A stretch of DNA of 64,000 bases from Pontederia crassipes (taxonomy: Eukaryota; Streptophyta; Magnoliopsida; Commelinales; Pontederiaceae). Below, piece after piece: positions 35,643-46,828 of the stretch. Position 1 is the stretch's first letter. Each line of letters starts with the position of its first letter. The notes under the pieces are model-generated. The model saw nothing but the letters and a program-made list of their open reading frames with translations. It did not search any database and had not been told where the DNA came from. Location: assembly GCA_030549335.1 (NCBI GenBank), contig CM060191.1:56493947-56557946 (forward strand), read 5' to 3'. Both the position numbers and the translations under genes were made by a program.

Positions 35643-37630
35643 GATAATAACTAAATACTAGCAAGTGCATTAGTCACTCAAATAATAAAGTGAAAAGTAT
35701 AGGTTGTCGATCTTACGAGAAACTAGTTTACTTATCTATCAAACCTCATAGGCTAATAGGAAACGACATAAAAATTGGGTAAAACGTGTGTATAAAATAA
35801 ATCGACAGAAAGATAAGAGTTAAATCTAATGATGCATAGGTCCTTAAGATGATCTATAATGATAAGGAACAATATATGAATTTTAAAAATTTGATTTAAA
35901 ACTGAGAAACTTCAAGTTAGTTTAAAGATGGATTAGGAACACTGAATATATGATTTTCCTTACCGAATAAATCAACTATCTTAATCACCATTAAAATGAG
36001 AACACTCCATCGGGATCTATCCTCAATCTAATCACTAATGAGATGCATTAGATTGTAATCCCTAAACTACTCAATAGTCCACAGGGATCAATTAAGCAGA
36101 CCACACAATAAGAAAATCACCCGGTTATAAAAGATTGTGACATGCATTGCTTTAAGGTAAACAGAGAATCATAACTTCGAAACTTATTACACTACCCAAT
36201 CAATAATTAGTTCCAAAATATTAATCAATTTTGCAGAAAAGCATAAAGCATAGCAAGCATGTTCCTAAAACCAAACTGTCTATTATTCAATTGTCAAAAG
36301 TTCATAATATGTTCTCAAGATAAAACTTTTGCAACTAACAGTAAAATAAAAACCAACTAACACAGAGATAAACGTTTTAAGTCTAAAACACCGTTCTTAT
36401 CATCCCTACAAAAAATAGAACATGAATACTCTTTCAGAGACGACATGTCCAATTGCTCCGCAATCCTCGCCCGAGTGTATTGCGCAAAATCTTCTTTTTC
36501 GTTCTTCAGTCATGCTCCTTCATTCCTAGCTTGAAAGCTTTTGTAGCAGGCCCTCGCATGATTGTTTCTGGCTATCAGACATTCCTTTTATAAAGGATCA
36601 AGTTTTCATGAAGTTTGAGAATAAACGAAAATATTTTCCTTGTGAAATAAGATAAATTTATTGATTCTGAAAGTTTTTCCTTGTAAAACAAAAACATTCC
36701 TAGTCTAATTTTTTCAAATTGATCCATGGGACATATGGTAAGAGTTGAAATCCTTGTGCGTTAAGAATTCTTTCAAAAATAAATTGTGAGTCAAAATATG
36801 CATCCATCATGCCCCTATAATTCACTTCACAGCTCAATCAGAGTCATATTTGGAGTTGCCTACAGTCACCACGGGGCGTGAGAAGCATTTCACGGCCGTG
36901 GTTCGTGCGATTTCTCTTCGACCGCGTGACATGTGTGATGTCACGGCTAGTGACAGAGTGCTAACGGCCCGTGAAAATCACTATGTTGATCAGGAGCGTC
37001 TGGTCGACCCATTAAGCATAGTTCACGACCCGTTAATTGATAACCATTGATACCAACCCTTTTTGTGACATCCATGAAAACTATGTAATGACTAGTAAAA
37101 TATTTTCCTTTGAACTGTTGGAGTGCGTAACGGCTCATGATTCTTTGCCCGCGGCCCATGATAATTCTTTCATATCTGATTTGCTATAGGAGCCATGATA
37201 CTATGCGATCCGTGAAAATTCGTTGTAACGTTCGTGTGAAATATGTTTCTCTTCAGTTGAAATAAGTGTCGCTCGATTAGTGAAATGCAGCGCCATTTTT
37301 CTGTGTAAGGCAGTTTTGTAAGAACTGTGTGTGCCAGATTATAGGGCGTGAGGTATACCTTTCACGGCCGTGAGAATTGTATAACGGCCCATGAAAAATC
37401 ACTTTTGAATTTCCGAAAGCTAATTTGACTCGGTTTCATGTTATTCTTCTTTTATTCCTTTCCTCAGCCGTTTTCATCAATAAATCCTGCAAAATACACC
37501 AATTAGAAAGAGATTGCTATTTCAAAGAAATTAAGGAAATAAATATAAGAATAAATGCATGCTATGAGCAAATTATACAAAATAAGCTTAAATGCAAGAC
37601 TAATTATATGTTGTAAAATGCATGCATCAT
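35643..37630. mobile_element. Non-coding LARD-like repeat, copy A
   Basis: Opens with TGATAATAACTAAATACTAG followed by CAAGTGCATTAGTCACTC, AATAATAAAGTG and GTCGATCTTACGAG. The order matches 52242 onward (CTAGCAAGTGTACTAATTGT, AATAAAGTAGAGAG, GTGTCGAACTC). Both end near GCATGCAT-type sequence and contain scattered ACGGCCCGTGAA/AACGGGCCTGTAACG motifs. It has no open frames. The class is uncertain; it resembles large non-coding retrotransposon derivatives common in plants. Boundaries are approximate. Confidence 0.45.
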
Positions 37631-37756
37631 GATGCTATTATGATTATTATATTACTTTTATCTTATTTTATATAGTGACCTCATTGTTATCTTATTCACC
37701 TTGTGGCTACGGTGATCAATTGTGTTTCTATAGTTGTTTTTATTACATCAAACTAA

Positions 37757-38334
37757 GGGGTCATTTGGTATGAGGTAATCCAGATAGATTACCGATTATT
37801 TTATTTAAAATTTTCAAGGCCCATCACATTATCTCGTTTGGCTGTCACTGGTTATCGATAATTTTAATTTCTCTAGTAATAATAATTACCACCTCAATGG
37901 TAATCTAGATAGCAGGCAGGGGAGGTGTGCCTTTCCAGATTACCAATTGCTTGACATGCATTTTGACAAAAATATCCATTCCATAAATTTTTTTTAATTT
38001 CGATATTTTATTAATAAATAAATATCATAATTGTGTCTCTTTTATTATTTGAATCTTTTATAAATAACTCTTATTTTGTACTCATCTTATTTTATCTATA
38101 TTCACTTTTCTATTTTTTACTTTATTTATTTAGGATACTATATGATGGACGTGTAAAATAATTTTTAGGGGTATTTTGGCAATTTGCTCTCTAACTATTT
38201 TAATCATGATTTATATTATCAATGCTTGCCAAACAATATAATGTGATATTACCGATAATTTAAATAGTGATAATCTATTTAAATGATGATTTAAATTACC
38301 GATCAATTAAATTGATAATGCACCAAACGGCTCC
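37757..38334. mobile_element. Tourist-like (PIF/Harbinger) MITE, 578 bp
   Basis: Ends GGGGTCATTTGGTATGA and, inverted, GGAGCCGTTTGGTGCAT. The 3 bp duplication TAA is at 37754-37756 and 38335-38337. AT-rich interior with repeated GGTAATC/GATTACC motifs; no coding capacity. Confidence 0.8.
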
Positions 38335-38621
38335 TAAAAGGAACAAAGATAGACAAATTAATAAATTAAAATAAAAGATGTAGATCACCATGTTCTTGAT
38401 TGTAACTTGGATTGATACATCGTAGTTGTGAGAACAAAATCGGGCATCCGAATATATCTCCATTTCAAGTTGAACCAACTAGATTATTCGAACCGCTTGG
38501 ATAGATAGGATAATAATAAAATAATATAATTTTAAAAGATATATTAAATCAAATCACATAGTGCACTAATCATGTAAAATTACATCATAAATTAAACTTT
38601 GAAATTAATACATATTAACTT

Positions 38622-38797
38622 AATAGGTAATAAATTTAAATTAATATTTAATAAATTTTAATATAACATTTCATATGAAAAATGAAGTCACACACTACAA
38701 GAAAATCGCAATAGGTAATAAATTTAAATTAATATTTAATAAATTTTAATATAACATTTCATATGAAAAATGAAGTCACACACTACAAGAAAATCGT
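38622..38797. repeat. 88 bp tandem duplication containing an extra CACTA left end
   Basis: Units 38622-38709 and 38710-38797 are nearly identical. Each starts AATAGGTAATAAATTTAAAT and ends with the terminal repeat CACTACAAGAAAATCG plus C or T. The first terminal repeat (from 38693) is an orphan; the second (from 38781) is the real left end of the next element. Confidence 0.92.
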
Positions 38798-40406
38798 AAT
38801 TTTCCGACGGATAATTTTCGACGGTTCTAAATCCGTCGCAATTTGCGACGGATTTTTCGACGGTTCCGTTTCCGACGGATTTTTCGACGGTTATGATCGT
38901 CGGAAATAATTTATATTATTATTTAATTTTTCGACGATTAGGAACGTCGATATTTTCGACGGATATCCATCCGTCGTAATTTCCGACGACTTTTTCGACG
39001 GTTACGACCGTCGGAAATAAAAAATTAAATTATATATTTTTAATATTATTATTAAATTTTTTCGATAGATTTTTAATATTTTTAATAATTTATTATATTA
39101 TTATTTAATTTTTCAACGATTATGAACGTCGATATTTTTGACGGATATCCATCCGTCGCAAAATCCGCCACAATTTCTGAAGGTCGTAACTGTCGATAAA
39201 TGTATAATAATATCATATAAAGAGTATTTTATTAATATAACTAGCGACGGTCCAAACCGTCGTAATTACCGACGGTTTTGACCGTTGGTAACGATTACTG
39301 ACGATTCAAGCCGTCGGTAAAATAAAAAATAAATATTATATATAACTAAATATATTTTCGACGGTCACAATCGTCAGCAATTATAAAAATATTTAATATT
39401 TACGTTTTCGACGATAGAAATCATCGGTAATTAAAATTTCGTTATTCCGTTTTTTTCCCTTTTCCCGCTTTCTTTCCACTTTTTCCCTTTATATATATTC
39501 CTCCTCCCTCTTCTCTCTCTCCCTCCTCCCTCCACTCCTCTCTCTCTCCCTCCTCTCCTCTCTCTCTCTCTCCCGGCCGCGAGCACCCTCTCCCGCGCGC
39601 CGGACGTCGGCGACCCTACCACGTCGGACGCCGGCGACCCTCTCCCGCACCGGCGGCCCTCTCCCGCGCCGGCGTATATCTCTCTCTCCCGCTCCGCGCC
39701 GGCGTCTCTCTCTCTCTCTCTGTTGTCGACCGGATCCGACCGTGATCGTTCGGATCCGGCCCCAGCGGCCGATCGGCCGACTGGCGGCCGGATCGGCCGC
39801 CAGTGGCCGGATCGGCGGCCAGATCCGACCGCCTGGCACCGGATCCGGCCTCCAGCTGTCGGATCTGGCCGCTTGGCGGCGGATCCGGCCTCCAGCGGCC
39901 GGATCCGAACGCCAGGCGGCCAGATCCGGCCGCTAATTTTTTTTATATTTAAAAAAATATTTGCGACGGTTGCGACCATCAAAAGATCAACGGTTGCGAC
40001 GCCGTCCAAAGTTTCGACAGTTGCGATCGTCGAAAAGTTGCGACGGCTCTAACCGTCGGCCTTTTCCGGCGGTTGCAACCGTCGGAAATTTCGACGGTTC
40101 GGACCGTCGGCCTATTCCGGAGGTTGCAACCGTCGGAAATATCGACGGTTCGAACTGCCGGGGACTTTTTCGGCGGTTGCAACCGTCGGAAAATTTCGAC
40201 GGGTCGAACTGCCGGGGACTGTTCCGACGGCCAGAACCGTCGATATTTTCGACGAATTTTTTCAACCGTCGCAAATCCATTTGCGACGAGTGTTTTTTTA
40301 ACGGATCGATTCCGACTAAAAAATCGTCGGTAATTGCGTTACCGACGATTTTCGGGCTGATTACCGACGGTCCGGACCGTCGGTAATCTGCGTTTTTCTT
40401 GTAGTG
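38781..40406. mobile_element. Non-autonomous CACTA element, 1.63 kb
   Basis: CACTACAAGAAAA at the left and its exact inverse TTTTCTTGTAGTG at the right, with 3 bp duplication ACA (38778-38780 and 40407-40409). It has subterminal CGACGG arrays (to about 39440 and from about 39960), a TATA (39490-39498), a CT-rich run and a GC-rich core with repeated GGCCGGATC units. No transposase frame. Its ends are intact, so it could still be mobilised if an active CACTA transposase exists in the genome. Confidence 0.93.
39480..39945. promoter_or_regulatory. TATA / CT-rich / GC-rich block in the CACTA element
   Basis: TTATATATATTC, then about 200 bp of CTCCCTC-type pyrimidines, then GGCCGGATC/GGATCCGGCC repeats (39730-39930). 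It parallels 27060-27480. The 192-codon minus-strand frame here is a by-product of the GC-rich repeats. Confidence 0.45.
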
Positions 40407-40409
40407 ACA

Positions 40410-41350
40410 ATTGCAATATTTGTTGAAATAACATTAGTGTATTATAAATTAAAATTCTACAAAAAGCGAATAAAAATAAAAGATATGTAGATAAATAGTT
40501 TAATATTGATAAATCGACTAAATGAGAAAAAAAATCACTTGATTAAAAACCTTGTAGAAATAGAATGTCCCACATTGATAATACTAAAAGAGTAAAGACA
40601 AAGTTTAGATATTAAATAGGTAGGCAAAAGAAAATATTTACAAGTGAATAGTCTCACATTGGAGGCACTAGAAAGTGAGAGTAAGACATTCACTTTATTA
40701 AAAAAAAAGAAATTTTATCATGGAATTCTTTTAAAAAATATTGAGATCTCTCCCAATTAAATAAATCAAATTGAAGAAGTTAAGAATACTAACTTTTACA
40801 TTGAGTTGAATTCATAATTGACATTGATATCGAATTGATAATTAATTAGTATGAACAATTCATAATGGCTGGTTAATTGATCAAGGCGCATTGATAATTG
40901 ATTATTATCTTATGATCTAATAATTGAAAATTGAAAACTTTTATATTGTTTGTAATTGCTCAATCGATATAATTATTGAGTTGTTTTCAATCGACATTTT
41001 TATTGTCTTCTAATACTATACATACATACTATATATATTTTATATTCATAATTTTTTTCTTTACTTGAATTTGTGTAGGTGAGAAAGCACACGTGGCAAG
41101 TGGTGTCTTAAAGACAAACGACTTTGCACATGACATAGTATGATTTCGATGTCGTTGTTTTTATATTTAATTATTTTGTTTCATTTAAATTATAAATGTA
41201 TGGATGATTTATTTGATATAAAATTATGATATTTTATTTTAAGCCTTTCACATATAAATATATATGGTTTGATCGTTCAAAGTATCATAAAGTAATCTAT
41301 ATAATTGAGCAAAGTAATTTATATAATTGAGCAAGATATGTGAATGACCT
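40410..41350. other. AT-rich intergenic DNA
   Basis: Contains two related short segments with TGTCCCACATTGATAA (about 40567) and AGTCTCACATTGGAGGCAC (about 40647), which resemble ends of short LTR-type repeats but are too degraded to assign. Otherwise AT-rich with no gene. Confidence 0.35.
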
Positions 41351-41370
41351 TTTGAGCACGTGTTCGAGAC

Positions 41371-44330
41371 ATGCATTTCCAGCACAACATGAAGAGCTCC
41401 TTAACAATTGCCCCTTCGTTCATTAGCCGACGGGGTTCTCCTCATCCTACTCTGAGCCCTCTTCTGGCTAAGTCACTAGCCACTGTTCCGAAAAGGAAAG
41501 CAAAGTTCCCTAGTCTCTTAGTTACTTACATTATTATGTCCTTTGAGTGTGTAGGTCGTCTCAAGGGAGTGGAAGAATAGGTCGACTCTTCTGAAGAGGG
41601 AGATGAGATACAAGATGAGGACCTAATTCCCCATTGTAAGCTGAGAAAAGAATTGCTGGAAGGAAGATACTCCCTCGAACCTCTTTGCTCCTCAATATGA
41701 TTAGCAAAAAAAAAATCAATAGTCAAACAAACACCCAAGTTAAGAAACCAAGTACTAATAGTTCAAAAAACTAACTTTTGTCCCTTGATATGTAGGTCAA
41801 TGTACTTTCGCCACCAAACAAGGCGTCAACAAATCGAAGGACAAAAAAATGAGATTACTGGTGTAGAATTATCAAGGAGCATATAGAAGCAAGATCAGAG
41901 ATCACCTCTATGACCTAATAAGAACATAAAAGCCTAAGTAGAATCCCATGCGGATACACATAACTCAACCTAAGTAACCAGATGCTTGGGAGCTGTGTGA
42001 TGAGATCACTATCAAGAGGGCTCAGGAGTGGCCAGTGGAATTATTGTGACATGGAAAGCATCAATCTCCCAGATCATTAACTCAACCCAAGTAATACTTT
42101 TGGTTGGTACTATATCGGATATCAGATTTGTCCCTCCTTTCCTATATATATGCTAATTTAAGAAACAAATTTTAAAAACCTAGAGGTAGATAGCATTCCA
42201 TGGATTATTGTTGGTCAATCACAATGAAAAGAAGGGAGGGCATCCCTTCATATTGACAACCTCTGTTAATACACTTAAGTCCTTAATCCAACAACAAGCA
42301 TAATTGATATATCTCTCCATTGTCAATTATACATCGTGCAACACTAGATAAGGAAATGCCCGTATATTGTGTAGACTTAACCATGTCCTAGTAAGACAAC
42401 GTTGGCTTATGAGGTACCAACTTTAGATTTACAACTTCTTACATAGTTTTTTTGAAACAACTCCCCTCTAATCCTTAACACAAACCATAGGTCATAATTA
42501 ACATGCAACCACCTTTAAGCAGAATGGGTCACTATGCATCCCATTAAAATAATTAACCAAGCCCCAAACATGATCAAAATAGAAATAGGTGGAACGTTCA
42601 TCTTAGAAAAACTTGAAAAAAAGGCACAAAAAACTCAGGATATAAGATAAAAATATTAGAGCCTAAAAATGAACAACAAAGTTTGTCAACTCATGAATTA
42701 AGTTTTCTTAGAACTGTTTATAATCAACATGCAACATACCTCAGACAAATAAGTGTAAACTGGTGGAACAAATATAGGGTTGGTTAAATTTTGGGGATAA
42801 AAATATAAAATATTTGTCCAAAATATTTTCACTTATCTACTATATGTTAGTACGAAAAGAAAACTAAAAAAATAACAAGTAAAAGTGGAAATGTAATAAT
42901 AGAGGATACTTAGCTCAACACTACATAAAACTTTGGGAACTTGATCACTCACCATAGATAAGCCTACAAGACTAGCTCTGCTATCTTTAGGCCCCTCTTG
43001 GACTCCCAACTTAACAACACCTATTATTCCTCAAGAGATTAAATATATTCCTTTGGAAAATGAATCCAGGTAGGGCACTAGCCCAAATGAATTTATAATG
43101 GCATTTTGCAAATAGTATTGTGATTGTAGGTGAGATCTTTGCCTCTATCATTATCTTTTTTCTAGAACAGCCATTCTAGAGGTATGGGGACACACTGCTA
43201 TTATGTTTCTTCAAAAGACCAATAATCCAATGTTAATTACTTATTAGAGACCTATTTTATTGTGTAATATCATATATAGATTAGTTGTAAAAATTCTAAC
43301 CAAAAGATTGAAACCTACACTATAACACTTGATTGATAATGCCGAAACTGTTTTCATAATCAGATGTTCTATTCATGATAATATTATGTTAGCTCAAGAT
43401 ATAGCATATTCAATACCTAAAGGTAAAAGGAAATGCATTATGATTAAGGCTGATATACAAAGCTTTTGATAAAGTATCATAGAAGAGAGTAAAAAATGTA
43501 CTAACTATAATGAACTATCCAACAAATTTTATATCTTGAATATACTTTTATATTCAATTCCCCACATTTTCATGTCATAAATAGGGCAACATCCCAAACA
43601 AAGGTATTTGGTAAGGGACCACCTCTCCCTGTACCAATTCATTCTTGTATCCCAAGTTCCCTCTTCAATGTTAAACCAACAAGTTGTAATAGGGTCTAAC
43701 AAACCTTTCCTTGCAAACTTTATCCATAAGTTATTTATTTTATGCATATGACTTATTAACATGCATAGCTGCTACTAAATCAACCTACAAAAAATTAAAA
43801 AAAACTTGCTGGCACAATATAATCAAAAGGTCAATGAACAAAAATATGAAATATATTTTCCTCCTAGATTTAATAACCATAGGAAATTTATCATTAAATA
43901 ACTTTGGCTTCGAAGTTGGGAATTTTCCTTTTCCTTTAACTATGTTGGTGTACCTATTTCATACAAGTATATCCCACTAGAACACCAATTAAATCTTATA
44001 AATAAAGTTTCAACCATAATTGTTGTCTATAAAAATATTAAATCATGCAAGCAAAACCACTGTCATCGACTCAGTACTCACTTCTATATCTATTTACTCC
44101 ATGAGCTCTACATATATTACTAGGTGTCCTTTCAAGTCTCTTGAGAAACTTCCTAAGAGCTTTCTCTAGGATCAATGTGGAAAAAAGAATGCTCACCTTA
44201 TTAATTGAGACCATGTCTAAACTCCCATGGAAATGGGTGGTCTAAGGATATGAAGATTTGAACTTATTAGGCTATCCTTGCTTGTGAAAGTAAAAATCAT
44301 GCCCATTCCAAATCGTCAAAAGTCTAATTA
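41371..44330 (+). pseudogene. LINE 2 (older L1-type), first segment: ORF1 tail, endonuclease, RT
   Basis: 41580-41700 reads an ORF1-like acidic tail (DSSEEGDEIQDEDLIP). ORF2 appears to start at 41849 with MRLLV*NYQGAYRSKIRDHL, matching LINE 1 MKIILWNCRGALRSRVRDRL. Near 42195 HSMDYCW/PWIIV corresponds to the GDFN region. RT blocks near 43255-43480 read RPILLCNIIYRLVVKILTKR and CIMIKAD. YADD has become YAYD near 43748. Near 44200 the text still follows the LINE 1 order (KKECS..., then the GGLG region). Stops and frame changes are frequent, so the copy is much older than LINE 1. Confidence 0.7.
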
Positions 44331-44479
44331 ATTATTATGGCAAAAGTTCGCTTCAATTTTAATGCAGAGATTAGTTAAAAGATAGTAATTAAACAAAAGG
44401 TGGAAGAGAAATGGTTGCCTGATGTAGAGAAGGAATCAATATGAGATAGAATTATGGTTCAAGCCTCGTATCACTATTT

Positions 44480-45640
44480 TTTTTAATTAACAATTAAAAT
44501 ATTTGTGATAGAAAGATAGCTAAAATTATATATTTTGGCTGAGATAACCTAACTATGCACAAAAATAGTTAAACAAATAAACTTTTAATCTATGATAATG
44601 AAGATGCTATCATATGCAAGTCCGTGTCAACAATTACTAAAATTAGTTAACTATAATTCACAATTAATGGCCTACGAGAATACAACCAAAAATCAAATGC
44701 AACACAACTACACTCGGCCAAAGTTCCACCAGCTTGATCGAAACATGATCCGATAACTTGGCACAAGTTCACAAGATGCGACCCAAGTTGACTAGGGACT
44801 CGCCCTAGGTTGATCAAGCACGAGCCAAGTTCTTCAATAACAAAATATGATGAGTTTTAAATCGACCACTACTAAATAGTTAATAATTAACATATAAACC
44901 TATCTAATTATGATAAAAGTATTAAGAACATGTCATACCTTAGTTCACATAATTCTACGTTGCAAAATAAATCAAAAGAAAAATGAGGTTCAACTTCAAT
45001 CTTCCCCACTCTAGGAACAATTATTTTGGCATCAAATCGTGAAAGATAAATATGAAAACTATGATAAGGTGTCTTCCAGGAGTTGATTGATGCTTTCGCC
45101 TTGCTCCTTAATCAAGTGTACACATCGTAAAAAGATCGTTGGAAAGCTAGAATAATGTCTATGGAACGTGCATCAGCAGTAACAATTTGATCTCTTCTCA
45201 ATGGCTAGGGTACATAATTGCTCAAAGGTGGGACCCATTTTGGGGATCTTCTTAGGTCTATTTATAAGGGAAAACATTCCGATAAGGTTTGAAATAGTCT
45301 TTGAAGCTTAATTTCGTGTCAAACACGTCAAAAACATCAATTATCCAATACTCAAACTTCTAATAAGCAAAGCCGGCTTAGGTTCTAGAATTGGGCAAAA
45401 CTCGAGTCGGGCTCGATTTACAGTGACCTAGCACAAGTTCTTATATAAACTTGTCAGTCATGGCATTTTTTATTTTGTTTTCACGTTTTTATGTTCTTAT
45501 TGTCGTGTACCTCTGAAAATAATCATTCTAAAAATAAATTAAATTAAAATTGATAGTTTAGAATTCAAATGAATTAAAGAAAATAACCTAAATGACATCT
45601 GTAAAGCATGTATGAAAGTTCATGCATCATATGCAATTTC
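44480..45640. other. Non-coding inserted repeat between LINE 2 and the copia element
   Basis: No open frame. It contains a segment with AAGTTGACTAGGGACTCGCC and a GTCTATTTATAAGGGAAAAC-like TATA region, and ends in CATGCATCATATGCAATTTC at the copia target site. I infer another non-coding retroelement derivative, but its ends were not defined. Confidence 0.3.
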
Positions 45641-46828
45641 TGTAGGATCATAAGGCACTAGGAGGAGGAGTGAATTGGGGTTTAAGACGAAAATATCGAT
45701 TTCATGAAAATCATCGCGAAAGCTTAAAATCAATTTTTTAATGTCAAATCAACACAATAACAATCATATCACATGCATAATAAAATAGGAAGGAGAATGA
45801 GAGAAAAGATAAACACAAGATGCAAGGTAAGTTATTGACGAAATTCGATCCCACCTTGGCCTACGTCTCCACTCTGACTTCTCAACTTCGAGATCACCGA
45901 AGATTCCACTAACACCCTCCTTCTTTTCAAATGGAGCAAGAAAGAAACCTTTTACAACTCTTGTCTTTTCTCCTTTTCAAGAGGTACTCTTATCTTTTCT
46001 CCTTTTCAAGAGGTAAGGTACACCTCTTTCACTCGTCTTTTCTTCTCTTAAGAGGTAAGACACGACTTTTTTCACTCAGGAGCTAAACAACCATTAAAAT
46101 ATCACAAGAACACTCCATAATCTCTCTTTTACAATTTAGAATATCACACAAGAGTAAGAGAGAAAGAAATGAAAGATTTACAACTTGGAGCTCAAATGGA
46201 CTTCTCAAATGTTCTTCCCATTTTTTGTTGAAAGTCTTGATCATTCATACACCTTTGGGTCCTCTTTTATAGCCTTCCTAAATCCATTTAGCCGTTGGGG
46301 TTTGTTTCCTAATTTTGAGGCTAAAATATGACCATTATAGTGCATTCTGCGCACTGACCGGTCGACTGCCCTGCACTATTTTAAGCATAATTTTTGCACA
46401 GTTATCCAAATGAGATGATTTTTTATTCTATGAAAAGATAATAAAATTATCTACAACTTTGATATTCATCAATCATCCAAAATATGAAATCATAGTCAAA
46501 TATTGATTTAAAGTTCACTATACAAAATTATCCATTTCAAATAAAACATTTTAGACATTTACTTTCTTTTATATATAACTTTTCATCCCAGCATCCAAAT
46601 GAGATGATATTTGATTCTTTACAAAGATAAGAGAATTATCAATAAATTTATATTTACCAATTAATGTAAATCTCTTAGGAACATAAACAAATATTAATCG
46701 AAAGTTTAATGCATGGAAGAACTCATTTCCATTTAAACTTTTTTTGGCATTTTAAATATAACTATAATCTTTTGAAGTTTGTATCATCAAAATAAAATTA
46801 TAAAGGGCATAAAAATTTTCCTCCAACA
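45641..46828 (-). repeat. 3' LTR of the minus-strand copia element
   Basis: 1188 bp, TGTAGGATCATAAGG to CCTCCAACA on the plus strand. It contains the shared GCATGCATAATAAAATA-type segment, AACAATCATATC and GAGCTAAACAACCATTAAAA. Confidence 0.85.

Noticed and set aside
39431..40009. 192-codon minus-strand open frame, R/G/E-rich
   Set aside because: It lies in the GC-rich and CT-rich core of a CACTA element. Long frames appear on several strands there because of composition, and no domain is visible.
40560..40740. Possible TRIM (two CCCACATTG-like segments)
   Set aside because: Only short similarity between the two segments; no primer site, purine tract or duplication could be found.
43529..43762. 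77-codon minus-strand frame (NLWIKFARKG...)
   Set aside because: Lies in the degraded LINE 2 RT region. It could be an inverted LINE-derived piece, but I could not place it in LINE 1 and do not call it a gene.
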